This document shows positions 37,627 through 46,446 of a DNA stretch of 64,000 nucleotides, piece after piece. The stretch comes from Moraxella sp. (GTDB taxonomy: Bacteria; Pseudomonadota; Gammaproteobacteria; Pseudomonadales; Moraxellaceae): positions 1-64,000 of the forward strand of contig JAUNDZ010000005.1 of the NCBI GenBank assembly GCA_030525825.1. Direction: 5' to 3'. A model generated the notes under the pieces. It saw only the letters and a program-made list of their open reading frames with translations, had not been told where the DNA came from and made no database searches. Numbering within the stretch: position 1 is the stretch's first letter; every line of letters begins with the position of its first letter. A program made the position numbers and the translations under genes.

Positions 37627-38517
37627 ATGGTTCAATTACAAATAAATAACTCAGTAGCCAAGCGAGTGGGTGCATTGATGGCGTGCGGTGTGGTTACAGC
37701 AGCTGTATTGACGGGCTGTGCCAGTAAGCCTACTCATAATAGCACCATGCAGAACAAGGCTGGCATGAAAAACGCCAATCACCCACCGATTGTAACAAAC
37801 AGTCGTGGCGTACCAAATCGCTATATGGTCAAACAAGGCGATACGGTGAGTAAGATTGCCGAGCGTTATGGGTTGGATTGGCGTACCATTGGTCGCATGA
37901 ATAATCTAAACTCGCAATATACCATCTATACAGGGCAATGGCTTACTTTGTGGGAGGGTAGTGGCAACGCTAAAGCAAATACACCATCAAAAGCCACGCC
38001 AAAGCCCGCAAGCCCAACCCCTGCACCAAAACCAGTGGTGGTACAGCAGACAGTCGCCACGCCCAGTCCGACACCAGCTTATACGCCACCGGCAACCACA
38101 CCCAGTAACGCACCTTTATCCATCGGTAGTGCAGGTGTGATGCAGTTTCGCTATCCTGTGGGCAGTGGCAATCCTGTGGCTCGCCGTTTTGGTACGACCA
38201 ACATCGGTGGTCAGTCGGTAACCAGTCAGGGTATGTGGTTCTCTGGTCGTGGCGGCGATGCGGTCTTGGCAAGCCGTGCAGGTACGGTGCTGCATGCTGA
38301 TGACAACATCGATGGGGCGATGATTGCCATTGCTCATACCGATGGTTTTGTAAGCAACTATTTTCATGTACAAGACGCACAGGTCAAATCAGGACAGACC
38401 GTCCAAGCAGGACAGCGAATTGCCAGTATGCGTCAGCAACCTGATGGTTCTGGACTGCTTGAATTTCGCATTTCTCGCAATTCAAACTACATCGACCCAT
38501 TATCCGTCCTAAAATAA
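37627..38517 (+). CDS. LysM/M23 lipoprotein, NlpD-like with degenerate active site
   Basis: A 296-aa outer-membrane lipoprotein: lipobox VLTGC near residue 32, one LysM domain (NRYMVKQGDTVSKIAERYGL, about residues 63-110), a proline/threonine linker and an M23/LytM domain (~175-296). The metal ligands of active M23 enzymes are largely missing: the HxxxD region reads QGMWFSGRGGD and the HxH reads LEFRI. It therefore resembles amidase activators such as NlpD rather than a peptidase. The start at 37627 is preferred to a GTG at 37615. The next gene starts 3 bases after its stop. Confidence 0.85.
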   Translation: MVQLQINNSVAKRVGALMACGVVTAAVLTGCASKPTHNSTMQNKAGMKNANHPPIVTNSRGVPNRYMVKQGDTVSKIAERYGLDWRTIGRMNNLNSQYTIYTGQWLTLWEGSGNAKANTPSKATPKPASPTPAPKPVVVQQTVATPSPTPAYTPPATTPSNAPLSIGSAGVMQFRYPVGSGNPVARRFGTTNIGGQSVTSQGMWFSGRGGDAVLASRAGTVLHADDNIDGAMIAIAHTDGFVSNYFHVQDAQVKSGQTVQAGQRIASMRQQPDGSGLLEFRISRNSNYIDPLSVLK

Positions 38518-38520
38518 CGC

Positions 38521-39435
38521 ATGATTGTCCGTGATAAGAGCAACGGCTTAAAGCTGTTATTCGTCTGGCGTGGCACGGTACTGCCCAAAGTGCTACCGAT
38601 GGTGCTACTGCTCATGGCAATCTCCATGGTGGCATGGTCGCTGACACACTATAAAGTCTATGCCGTAACGGGCGTGCCTGCGGTGGGCTTTACGGTGTTT
38701 GGGGTAGTGCTGTCGATATTCTTGGGTTTTCGTAATACGGCCTGTTATGATAGATGGTGGGAGGGACGAAAGCTGTGGGGTGCGATGATTGCCAATACTC
38801 GCCATTTGACCAGAGACAGCCACTTTTTGGCTGACGATGAGCGTGAAAAGCTACTCACAGAAATGTTGCTGTTCGTCGGTCTGCTTCGCAATCGCTTGCG
38901 TGGGCAGACGGCACAGGCAGAGCAGTTTGCCCATTATTATCAGATGGATAAAGATGAGCTTCACGCCATCAATGCTCACATCAATGCACCGCAGTGGATA
39001 CTTGAAAGAATGCAAAAACGGCTCATGGCAGCGGTGCAAACAGGACAGATTACCGACATCATCTATACTAGCGTGCAGCGTCATGTGGTGGAGATGGGGA
39101 ATATTCAGGCTGGTTGTGATCGGATTGCCAGTACACCGCTACCTTATCCGTATTCGGTGCTACTACATCGGGCGGTATTTTGCTTTTGTTGGATGTTGCC
39201 TTTTGGACTAGAATCAGTGATGGGTATTTGGACACCGTTTTTGGTGGGATTTTTGTCGTATCTGCTGCTTGGGCTTGATGAGCTAAGTCATCAGCTAGAA
39301 GAGCCGTTTGGTACGGCGGACAATGATTTGCCCCTTGATACGATGGTCAGACTGATGGAGCGTGAAACTTTGGCGTTATTGAATAAGCCGTTGCCAGAAG
39401 CCATCACCGCTGATGCGTATTATAATTACTCATAG
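38521..39435 (+). CDS. Bestrophin-family (UPF0187) channel protein
   Basis: A 304-aa membrane protein. FLGFRNTACYDRWWEGRKLWG after the second helix is the bestrophin signature (RxxxxYDRWWEGR), and the C-terminal part has GLDELSHQLEEPFGTADNDLPL. Bacterial members are pentameric ion channels, with sodium or chloride selectivity that cannot be judged here. It has little ribosome-site sequence and starts three bases after the previous stop, so re-initiation coupling is likely. Confidence 0.9.
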   Translation: MIVRDKSNGLKLLFVWRGTVLPKVLPMVLLLMAISMVAWSLTHYKVYAVTGVPAVGFTVFGVVLSIFLGFRNTACYDRWWEGRKLWGAMIANTRHLTRDSHFLADDEREKLLTEMLLFVGLLRNRLRGQTAQAEQFAHYYQMDKDELHAINAHINAPQWILERMQKRLMAAVQTGQITDIIYTSVQRHVVEMGNIQAGCDRIASTPLPYPYSVLLHRAVFCFCWMLPFGLESVMGIWTPFLVGFLSYLLLGLDELSHQLEEPFGTADNDLPLDTMVRLMERETLALLNKPLPEAITADAYYNYS

Positions 39436-39470
39436 CGATTGCTTGGCGGGTTGGCTAAATAATAAAAACA

Positions 39471-39510
39471 AAAAAATCAAGGCTTACCATCGTAATGCCT
39501 TGATTTTTTT
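39471..39510. terminator. Bidirectional terminator between bestrophin gene and tRNA
   Basis: AAAAAATCAAGGC and GCCTTGATTTTTT (39471-39483, 39497-39509) serve the plus-strand gene and, read the other way, the minus-strand tRNA ending at 39520. Confidence 0.8.
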
Positions 39511-39519
39511 AATTTAATT

Positions 39520-39596
39520 TGGTGGGCCCACACAGACTCGAACTGTGGACCAAAGGATTATGAGTCCTCTGCTCTAACCGACTGAGCTATAGGCCC
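39520..39596 (-). tRNA. tRNA-Ile2 or tRNA-Met (anticodon CAU)
   Basis: A 77-base tRNA with encoded CCA. Acceptor GGGCCTA pairs with TGGGCCC (one G-U). The anticodon loop CTCATAA gives CAU. The body (AGAGGA stem, TTTGGTC variable region) resembles the lysidine-modified Ile2 isoacceptor of gammaproteobacteria more than elongator Met, but the identity cannot be fixed by reading alone. An initiator is excluded by the paired first base. Confidence 0.9.
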
Positions 39597-39631
39597 AAAT
39601 TAAACATTCAAAGAATCCTTTGAATGGGCGT

Positions 39632-39660
39632 ATTCTACAACAAACAAGCCAAAAATACAA
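39632..39660 (-). promoter_or_regulatory. Promoter of the CAU tRNA
   Basis: On the minus strand TTGTAT and TAGAAT are 17 bases apart, about 35 bases before the tRNA. A palindrome ATTCAAAG/CTTTGAAT lies between promoter and tRNA. Confidence 0.6.
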
Positions 39661-39716
39661 CAGATAATCTGCCCAAAAGCGATGTTTGGTGTGATTAAAA
39701 TCAGTTTGGAAAGTAA

Positions 39717-39750
39717 TAAAAAAAGCTGATGATTTTTTCATCAGCTTTTA
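39717..39750 (-). terminator. Terminator after minus-strand tRNA-Leu
   Basis: AAAAGCTGATGA pairs with TCATCAGCTTTT (39721-39732, 39738-39749). On the minus strand the stem is followed by a T tract, so the two tRNA genes are separate units. Confidence 0.7.
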
Positions 39751-39755
39751 AAATA

Positions 39756-39840
39756 TGGTGGGGACGGAGAGACTCGAACTCTCACACCTCGCGGCGCCAG
39801 AACCTAAATCTGGTGCGTCTACCAATTTCGCCACGTCCCC
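39756..39840 (-). tRNA. tRNA-Leu (anticodon UAG), second copy
   Basis: An 85-base class II tRNA with encoded CCA and anticodon UAG. It differs from the copy at 21239-21323 at five positions: one in the D arm and four in the anticodon stem, CCAGA/TCTGG here versus CTGGA/TCCAG there, the latter being two compensatory base-pair changes. The rest is identical. Confidence 0.95.
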
Positions 39841-39860
39841 AAGTTGTCTTGATAGGGCGT

Positions 39861-39888
39861 ATTATACGCATTTTTTTGAGATTGGCAA
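39861..39888 (-). promoter_or_regulatory. tRNA-Leu promoter (second copy)
   Basis: Minus-strand TTGCCA and TATAAT with a 16-base spacer, identical hexamers and spacing to the promoter at 21170-21197. The -10 lies in a GCGTATAATACGC palindrome. Confidence 0.75.
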
Positions 39889-39974
39889 GTGTTTTTTATA
39901 AAAAATTTGAAATAAAAATACAAGTAATTGATTTTTAAATAATTTTTATTTAAATTTGATATCACTGGACATGG

Positions 39975-40832
39975 CTATTGTAAGACCTGCCACATTGCCA
40001 GAGCCTGACGCATTTTGGCGACATTATGCACACGCACGATGCTTGCCCCTTGCTCAATGGCAAGCAGGTGGGCGGTCGTGCCGATGATGTCTCGCTCGGT
40101 GGGGTGATGACCGTGCAGCTGCTTAAACTGATTTAAAATCTCACCCAAAAACCGCTTACGAGACACCCCAAAGAGCATGGGTAGATTAAAATGCGTAATA
40201 ATGTCGCCGAGCTGCTTCATCAAGGCGATGTGGTGTTCGTAGTTTTTGGCAAAGCCCATGCCGACATCGATGATGATGTTGTCTCGTTGAACCCCTGCAT
40301 TTATGGCGTTGATGATGTCTGTGCTAAGCTCGCTCATCACTTCGCCCACCACATCATCATAATGAGTTAGGTCATTCATCGTATCAGGTTCGCCTCGTGA
40401 GTGCATGATGACCACAGGGCATTCAAGGCGTGCCGCTGTCGCACCTGCCCCATCTCGTCTAAGCCCTCGCACATCGTTAATCATGTCCGCCCCTGCACCG
40501 ATACCCTCGCTCATGACGACAGGGTTGCTGGTATCTAAGGACAGCCAAACATCGTCGCCAAGATGCCGACGCAATGCCTGTACGATGGGAATGACCCTAT
40601 CTAATTCGGTGTTGGTGTCTATTGTGGAGGCATTAGGACGGGTTGATTCGCCACCAATATCGATGATGTCCACGCCCCAAGCCATCATTTCATTAGCATG
40701 GCGTAGGGCAGCATCCACGCTGTCAAAGCGTCCACCATCGGAGAATGAATCAGGCGTTACATTAAGTACGCCCATGATTTGTGGGGTGGAGAGGTCTAGG
40801 GATTTTTGGCGAAAATGTAGCTGATGTTTCAT
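39975..40832 (-). CDS. folP: Dihydropteroate synthase
   Basis: A 285-aa enzyme condensing p-aminobenzoate with dihydropterin pyrophosphate in folate synthesis; the sulfonamide target. The signatures MGVLNVTPDSFSDGG (pterin/pyrophosphate loop) and IDIGGESTRPNA are intact, and the C-terminal FGVSRKRFLGE and VRVHNVAKMRQAL follow. I use the ATG at 40832; the frame continues to a TTG at 40883 that adds an unlike-family leader. It is divergent from hflX. Confidence 0.96.
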   Translation of the reverse strand: MKHQLHFRQKSLDLSTPQIMGVLNVTPDSFSDGGRFDSVDAALRHANEMMAWGVDIIDIGGESTRPNASTIDTNTELDRVIPIVQALRRHLGDDVWLSLDTSNPVVMSEGIGAGADMINDVRGLRRDGAGATAARLECPVVIMHSRGEPDTMNDLTHYDDVVGEVMSELSTDIINAINAGVQRDNIIIDVGMGFAKNYEHHIALMKQLGDIITHFNLPMLFGVSRKRFLGEILNQFKQLHGHHPTERDIIGTTAHLLAIEQGASIVRVHNVAKMRQALAMWQVLQ

Positions 40833-40934
40833 AATGAATGGATAAAGAATGCTTGGAACTTGAAATTTGTCATAATACCACAATTTATATCAAGTGATTT
40901 TATAATTTTGATGATTTCAAAAAAAGGAATATCT

Positions 40935-42335
40935 TTGCAATATTTTGAGCGACATGAAGGCGGTGAAAACGCCATTTTGGTGCATCTTGACATTCGTGAG
41001 ATGATAGACCCTGATGACTTAGAAGAGTTTCGCTTGCTGGTGCATTCAGCAGGGGCGAATGAGCTTGCCACCATCACAGGCACAAGGAATAAGCCACACG
41101 CCAAATACTTTGTCGGTACGGGTAAAGCCGAAGAGATTGCACAGGCGGTAGAGCAACATGGGGCGGATATTGTGATTTTTAATCATGACCTATCGCCCAG
41201 CCAAGAGCGAAATTTGGAGTCTATGGTTAAATGCCGAGTGCTGGATCGTACAGGTCTTATCCTAGACATCTTTGCCCAGCGTGCCAGAACCTATGAAGGT
41301 AAGTTGCAAGTGGAGCTGGCTCAGCTGTCGCATCTTGCCACTCGTCTGGTGCGTGGTTGGACGCATTTGGAGCGTCAAAAGGGCGGTATCGGTCTGCGTG
41401 GACCAGGTGAGACCCAGCTTGAAACGGACAGACGACTGCTCCAAATCCGAGTAAATCAGCTCAAAGCCAAGCTCGATAAAGTCAAGCAAACTCGCCACCA
41501 AGGGCGAGCCAAACGCCAAAAATCCGACACTCCCACCATCTCGCTCGTTGGCTATACCAACGCTGGCAAATCCACACTCTTTAACCGCCTTGCCGATGAT
41601 AACATCTACGCCGCTGACCAGCTTTTTGCCACGCTAGACCCCACTTTACGCCGTGTCAAATGGGCAGGCGTGGGCAATGTCATTCTTGCTGATACGGTTG
41701 GCTTTGTGCGTCATCTGCCACATGAGCTGGTGGAGAGTTTTCATGCCACGCTTGAAGAGACTTTGCAAGCTGACCTGCTGCTTCATGTCATCGATAGCAG
41801 CAGCCCTGACATGCACGAGCAGATTGATGCGGTCAATGGCGTCCTTGATGAAATTGGAGCGACCGCCCCTGTGCTACTGGTGCATAACAAAATCGACCGC
41901 ACCGATGAAGAACCCATCATTCACTATAAAGAAGCGGGCGTACCAAGCCGTGTCTATGTCTCGGCTCGTGAAAACATTGGCATGGATAAGCTCATGCAGG
42001 CAGTACAAGAGCTATTGGTCGGTGGTCTGTCTGAGTTTAACCTAACTTTGCCATACAATGCAGGGCAATTTAAAAACGCCTTGCATGAGCTTGGGGTCAT
42101 CACGCACAGCGAGTTTGATGATACAGGACATGAGATTGTCAGTATCAACCTTGCCAAAGACAAATTAAAAGAGCTGCTTGGCAGATACCACCTTGACCCC
42201 TTTGATGTACTGCCACCGCATCAGGCGAATGAGTTTTTGCCAGAGCTTGAAGAGTTTGAAAAGGTGCAAATAAAAGATGTGAATCATAAAGCAAGTGATG
42301 AAAAAGATGATGAACTGGACCCGTTTTGTTGGTAG
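40935..42335 (+). CDS. hflX: Ribosome-associated GTPase HflX
   Basis: A GTPase that splits stalled 70S ribosomes. The N-terminal domain begins QYFERHEGGENAILVHLDI and includes KYFVGTGKAEEIA; the GTPase domain has P-loop VGYTNAGKSTLFNRL, ADTVGF and HNKID. The start is a judgement: a TTG at 40935 has AAAGGA 6 bases upstream and gives the normal HflX N-terminus (466 aa); an ATG at 40911 (474 aa) has no ribosome site. No hfq is adjacent, unlike in many gammaproteobacteria. Confidence 0.95.
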   Translation: MQYFERHEGGENAILVHLDIREMIDPDDLEEFRLLVHSAGANELATITGTRNKPHAKYFVGTGKAEEIAQAVEQHGADIVIFNHDLSPSQERNLESMVKCRVLDRTGLILDIFAQRARTYEGKLQVELAQLSHLATRLVRGWTHLERQKGGIGLRGPGETQLETDRRLLQIRVNQLKAKLDKVKQTRHQGRAKRQKSDTPTISLVGYTNAGKSTLFNRLADDNIYAADQLFATLDPTLRRVKWAGVGNVILADTVGFVRHLPHELVESFHATLEETLQADLLLHVIDSSSPDMHEQIDAVNGVLDEIGATAPVLLVHNKIDRTDEEPIIHYKEAGVPSRVYVSARENIGMDKLMQAVQELLVGGLSEFNLTLPYNAGQFKNALHELGVITHSEFDDTGHEIVSINLAKDKLKELLGRYHLDPFDVLPPHQANEFLPELEEFEKVQIKDVNHKASDEKDDELDPFCW

Positions 42336-42351
42336 GGTCTGATGCCAATGA

Positions 42352-42388
42352 TGTTCGCTATTTTATGAAAAAATAGCGAACATTTTTG
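42352..42388 (+). terminator. Terminator after hflX
   Basis: A perfect 13-bp stem (42352-42364 with 42370-42382) followed by five T residues. Confidence 0.85.
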
Positions 42389-42467
42389 TACAAATAAGGG
42401 GGTGTGCTTGACCGCATGAATGGTTAATGATTTAATAAAAAGCTATTTGCCATCCATAAGGAAAGCC

Positions 42468-42893
42468 ATGAAATCGCCTTATTTGACCAAATCGCCTACT
42501 TTTTGGCTGGGTATGCTTGCCACCATCGCCATCGTCATCGGTATGCGTGAGCTGGCATTGGTGGTGTGTAGTACACTGGGTATGCCAAGTGCGACCAATA
42601 TCGTAGGTTTGGTGTCTTTGTTTGTGATATTGTTGGCTGTGCGACTAATCAAGGGCAAACTGCCTGCTTGGCTGTCATCATCGGCGAGCGTGCTGCTGGT
42701 GGATAGTGGTTTTGCGTTTTTGCCTGTATCGGCAGGGGCGGGGATTTTGATGTTTGGACTGGGGGCAGATTTGCCTGCGGTATCAGCCGTCATCATCATC
42801 AGCACCGTGATACCGCTTTGGGCATTTGCCAAATTATCCGCTAAGTGGCTTTCAAAAGATGGTGCAAACAAGCAAGGAGATAGCCATGCCTAA
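42468..42893 (+). CDS. CidA/LrgA family holin-like protein
   Basis: A 141-aa membrane protein with four hydrophobic helices, one of a CidA/LrgA-LrgB pair. Such pairs are associated with murein hydrolase control and with metabolite (pyruvate or glycolate) transport; which applies here cannot be told. FVILLAVRLIKGKLPAWL and GFAFLPVSAGAGILMF are family-like. The start at 42468 has an AAGGAAAG ribosome site. It overlaps the next gene by 8 bases. Confidence 0.8.
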   Translation: MKSPYLTKSPTFWLGMLATIAIVIGMRELALVVCSTLGMPSATNIVGLVSLFVILLAVRLIKGKLPAWLSSSASVLLVDSGFAFLPVSAGAGILMFGLGADLPAVSAVIIISTVIPLWAFAKLSAKWLSKDGANKQGDSHA

Positions 42894-43590
42894 CATCTCC
42901 ATCGACAGCACGACCATCATCATCGCCTTTGTGGTAACGCTGATTGCCCATGTGGGGGCGAAATATGTGCTTCGCCATCTGAATAAATATGTGCGTGGCG
43001 TGCCGATGATTATCGTTGCCATCATCTTGACTTTGCTGATTTTGTTTGTGATTCAGCTGCCTTATAATACTTATTATGCCAACGCCAAGCCTGTCTTTGA
43101 CCGCTTGCTTGGTTATAGCACTGTTTTACTCGCTGTACCGCTTGCTGGTATGGATTTTAAGGGATTGCCTGTCAAAAAACTCTCCATCATCGTCGTCATG
43201 GCAAGCCTTGTGGGGGCGATTGTGCCGATGTCGCTGGCATATCTATTTAGCTTGAATATGGAGACGATTTTGGCGTTCGCTACTCGCTCGGTTACCACAC
43301 CTGTGGGGCTGTCGGTCGCCCAAATCATCGATGCACCGCTGGTGATGGCGAACCTTATCATCATCGTCTCTGGCATCTTGGGGGCGGGTGTGTGTCGCAT
43401 TCTATTTAGAAGCATCACAGATGACAGAGCAAAGGGTTTGGCATTGGGTTTGGTGGCTCATGCCATTGGTACAGTAGAGGCATGGACCATCAGTCCCACC
43501 GCAGGGCGATATGCTGCCTTTGGACTGGCGATTAACGGACTGGTTACAGCGGTGTGGCTGCCTGTGGCGATTGTATGGCTGCTTGGCTAA
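42886..43590 (+). CDS. LrgB/CidB family protein
   Basis: A 234-aa membrane protein with about seven helices. RSVTTPVGLSVAQIIDAP and GLVAHAIGTVEAWTISPTAG are the conserved LrgB segments. It is coupled by overlap to the CidA-like gene, as is usual for the pair, with the ribosome site AAGGAGA inside that gene. A strong terminator follows. Confidence 0.9.
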   Translation: MPNISIDSTTIIIAFVVTLIAHVGAKYVLRHLNKYVRGVPMIIVAIILTLLILFVIQLPYNTYYANAKPVFDRLLGYSTVLLAVPLAGMDFKGLPVKKLSIIVVMASLVGAIVPMSLAYLFSLNMETILAFATRSVTTPVGLSVAQIIDAPLVMANLIIIVSGILGAGVCRILFRSITDDRAKGLALGLVAHAIGTVEAWTISPTAGRYAAFGLAINGLVTAVWLPVAIVWLLG

Positions 43591-43592
43591 TC

Positions 43593-43625
43593 AAAAAAAG
43601 CACCTAAATCAGGTGCTTTTTTTTT
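43593..43625. terminator. Terminator after lrgB-like gene
   Basis: AAAAAAAGCACCT and AGGTGCTTTTTTT form a 13-bp stem with a 5-base loop; it lies between convergent genes and could act on both strands. Confidence 0.85.
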
Positions 43626-43673
43626 GGATAAATGCCATAACGCATTTGATAAGCCAACAACCAAAAACAGCCG

Positions 43674-45131
43674 TCAATTCACTGCCATCTTAATGGCGTC
43701 CATCATCTGATGGGCTGTCAATCCACGCTCGCCACGACAAGCCAGCAAATCACCTGCATGAGCATGTAGGGCGACCACCATCATAGGATTGATGTCATCA
43801 AACTGAGCAAGCAGACCTGCTAACATACCACTTAGCACATCGCCCATGCCTGCTGTTGCCATGCCTGCATTACCTAGCGTGCAGATGGATAATGTGTCAT
43901 TGGCAAGCACGAGCGTATTCGCCCCTTTTAATACCCAGCTGCCACCATATCTATGGTGTAGCTGACGAATGGCGGTAAATCTATTCTCTTCAATCTGCTC
44001 GGCAGGCACGCCCAAAAGTCTGCCAGCTTCGGCACTATGGGGCGTGAGTAGCCAAGCTGATGGCAGTTTGTCTGTCAATGAATGATTTGCCAAATGCCAT
44101 AGAGCGTCGGCATCGAGTATGACCGCCTTATCAGCCATGTCATGCAGCAGTCTGGCAAAAATCCGCTCAAAACTCACTTTTGACCACGCATCACGCCCAA
44201 GCCCCATACCAAAGCAGACAGTCGTCATCTGTGGCAGCTTGTCCAGCTCGGCATCGTCGTTGATGTCGCCTAGTATCAGATTGGGCGAGCGAGACAGTAT
44301 TGCTGTATGATGAGCAGGGTGGGTCATGACCGTTACTCGCCCAGCACCAGCTGCCATCGCTGCCTCGCCTGCCAAGATGACCGCACCGCCCATCGTGGCA
44401 TGACCACCGATGACCATCACCGAGCCAAAATCGCCCTTATGAGCATTGGTATCTTTTTTTGGGAGTGTTGGCGGTGTGCTGATGACGGTAGCGATGGGCG
44501 ATGTCTGCTCATAGGGTGGTATGAGTGGCAAGAGTGTGATTTGTCCTGATACGGATTTTCCGACCGCTCCATATAACCCACACTTTAAGCCAATCAAGCA
44601 CAAAGTATGGTCAGCCTTGATACACACAGGCAAAGCGACCCCTGTGTCAGCATGCAGTCCGCTGGGTATGTCGATGGCGATTTTTAAACCTTGCTGCTGA
44701 TTGAATTGATGAATGATACGCTGATAATCATCATTTAACACTCTATCTAGCCCAATGCCAAACAATGCGTCAATCTGTATATCAGCGACAGGTATGCCTG
44801 TACTGATGTCGGTAATGAGCCTGTCTGTACCCATAAAGCCACAGTCCATCAAGGCACGCTTGGCGTCTAGGCTTGTGGGCGGATTGGGTAGGATAATGTG
44901 TACTTGATGCCCAGCTTGGTGCAGATACTGGGCGATGAGTAGACCATCGCCGCCATTATTACCCACACCGCACCACACATTGATCGATGAGTAAGGTTGT
45001 ATGAGAGCATGAATGTGGTGGCTCATCAGTAGAGCGGCTTGCTGTATCAGCCCATACGATGAGTTGCCATCGGCGAACCATCGCTGTTCCCATTGATAGA
45101 TGGTGTGTGCGGTGTAGGCGACTTGTTGCAT
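43674..45131 (-). CDS. nnr: Bifunctional NAD(P)H-hydrate epimerase / ADP-dependent dehydratase
   Basis: A 485-aa metabolite-repair fusion. The N-terminal ~210 residues (YjeF_N; GVGNNGGDGLLIAQYL, DALFGIGLDRVL, AIDIPSGLHADTG) interconvert the R and S hydrates of NAD(P)H. The C-terminal ~270 residues (ribokinase-like; GDFGSVMVIGGHATMGGA, GTAGMGDVLSG-type loop read as ATAGMGDVLSG) dehydrate the S form. The start at 45131 follows miaE by 16 bases on the same strand, so they form an operon. Confidence 0.93.
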   Translation of the reverse strand: MQQVAYTAHTIYQWEQRWFADGNSSYGLIQQAALLMSHHIHALIQPYSSINVWCGVGNNGGDGLLIAQYLHQAGHQVHIILPNPPTSLDAKRALMDCGFMGTDRLITDISTGIPVADIQIDALFGIGLDRVLNDDYQRIIHQFNQQQGLKIAIDIPSGLHADTGVALPVCIKADHTLCLIGLKCGLYGAVGKSVSGQITLLPLIPPYEQTSPIATVISTPPTLPKKDTNAHKGDFGSVMVIGGHATMGGAVILAGEAAMAAGAGRVTVMTHPAHHTAILSRSPNLILGDINDDAELDKLPQMTTVCFGMGLGRDAWSKVSFERIFARLLHDMADKAVILDADALWHLANHSLTDKLPSAWLLTPHSAEAGRLLGVPAEQIEENRFTAIRQLHHRYGGSWVLKGANTLVLANDTLSICTLGNAGMATAGMGDVLSGMLAGLLAQFDDINPMMVVALHAHAGDLLACRGERGLTAHQMMDAIKMAVN

Positions 45132-45147
45132 TTGATGTCCTTGTTGC

Positions 45148-45831
45148 TTATACCCAATCAGGCACACCGCTATGAAAGCGAAGTTCGCTATCAGGGCTGT
45201 CAATAAGCTCGGCTTCTACTTCACGAAAGAACGCCACTCGCTCGCTAATGTCTTCGTCTGTAATTGACTGAGCCAGTCGGATATAATCTTCGTAATGACG
45301 GCTTTCTGACTTTAATAGATATTTATAGTAGCGAGCCAATTTCTCATCATCAATGACATCCGCCAGTGCCGAGAACCGCTCGCACGAACGAGCTTCGATG
45401 AATGCTCCGATGATGAGTACATCAACCATCGCCGCAGGTTCATAGGTGCGTTTGTGTTTGAGCAGTCCTTTGGCATAGCGACCTGCTGGCAGGTGCGACC
45501 ATGCGATGCCCCGCTCTTTCATCAGGGTGATAACCTGTTCATAATGTAGCATCTCTTCACGCACCAGCTGGGCAAGGCTTTCTTGTAATTCACGATGAAA
45601 CTCATAACGAAAGATGAGATTCATGGCTGTGCCTGCTGCTTTTTTCTCACAGTTGGCATGGTCTTGCATGAGTAGGGGGAGGTTGTCTTTGGCGACATAA
45701 AGCCACTTATCAGAAGTGCGAGCACCCAAAAAATCATGAATATGACTGATGTCAGTGGTTGCTTTGGCACGAGTGGTAATATTGGCTAGGTCGTCTTCAG
45801 GAGCGATGGTGGCGGTTGGGTCTAGGTGCAT
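45148..45831 (-). CDS. miaE: tRNA 2-methylthio-N6-isopentenyl adenosine-37 hydroxylase
   Basis: A 227-aa di-iron monooxygenase that hydroxylates the ms2i6A37 side chain of tRNAs. Ferritin-like helices carry the iron ligands in EEMLHYEQV, EARSCERF and ESRHYEDY. The N-terminal ARTSDKWLYVAKDNLPLLMQDH is family-typical. It is first of a two-gene minus-strand operon with nnr. Confidence 0.93.
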   Translation of the reverse strand: MHLDPTATIAPEDDLANITTRAKATTDISHIHDFLGARTSDKWLYVAKDNLPLLMQDHANCEKKAAGTAMNLIFRYEFHRELQESLAQLVREEMLHYEQVITLMKERGIAWSHLPAGRYAKGLLKHKRTYEPAAMVDVLIIGAFIEARSCERFSALADVIDDEKLARYYKYLLKSESRHYEDYIRLAQSITDEDISERVAFFREVEAELIDSPDSELRFHSGVPDWV

Positions 45832-46119
45832 GACTCTCTTCTTTTAAGTAAGATGAATAAAAAAACAATCGGTATTTTGGCTGTATTATAATGATAAAAA
45901 CAAGCAGCATTACCATGATTATGAGTGTATCAAAAATACCAATCAATCAAAAAGCACAACTGTAAACATTTGTTTGGTTTATGTAAAAATTGGCTGATAC
46001 TGGCTTAATAATGTTACTGTACAGAGATTATTTTAACATATTTTTTGATAAAAATTGGGCGGTAATTTGCTTAAAAATTAAACAAATAATCAGAAAACAC
46101 CTGTTTCCTTTGAGTTTAA

Positions 46120-46138
46120 AATAAGAATTTATCTTATT
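46120..46138. promoter_or_regulatory. Possible operator palindrome upstream of the porin
   Basis: AATAAGA and TCTTATT are exact inverted 7-mers with a 5-base centre. No regulator can be named; a metal-regulator or OmpR-type site is not supported by sequence. Confidence 0.3.
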
Positions 46139-46240
46139 ATTAACAAAAAAGACGACGATAAGAATATAATATAACTCATTGAATTTTAATGATAAATTTA
46201 AAAACCATAAAAAATTTAGCAATTTTTTTGATAAAAGGTG

Positions 46241-46268
46241 TTGCAAAATATGTCAAAATTGGTATCCT
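46241..46268 (+). promoter_or_regulatory. Candidate porin promoter
   Basis: TTGCAA (46241-46246), a 16-base spacer, and TATCCT with a TGG extension. About 180 bases before the coding start, giving a long leader. Confidence 0.45.
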
Positions 46269-46446
46269 ATTTACCGAAGCATCAATTTGGCAAAATTCTT
46301 ATGCTGACCTAACAGCAAAATGAACTTGTTGATGATACTTCTTAAAGTAACCTCGTAGAATGAGTCTTTATAATTTTATGATGATTCATTCTACATTGGG
46401 CGCAGCTTTAGCGACCCAACTAAAAAATGTAAATGTGGAGAAACCC

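Larger units (their letters stand above)
45832..46446 (+). other. AT-rich divergent region before the porin gene
   Basis: 615 bases without a credible gene. Near the porin is a promoter candidate (46241-46268); further up is the palindrome AATAAGA-n5-TCTTATT (46120-46138), a possible operator. Several long A/T runs suggest a curved, regulated upstream region. Nothing else was recognised. Confidence 0.6.

Noticed and set aside
46028..46246. 72-codon frame in the porin upstream region
   Set aside because: AT-rich random open frame without a ribosome site; it overlaps the promoter candidate.
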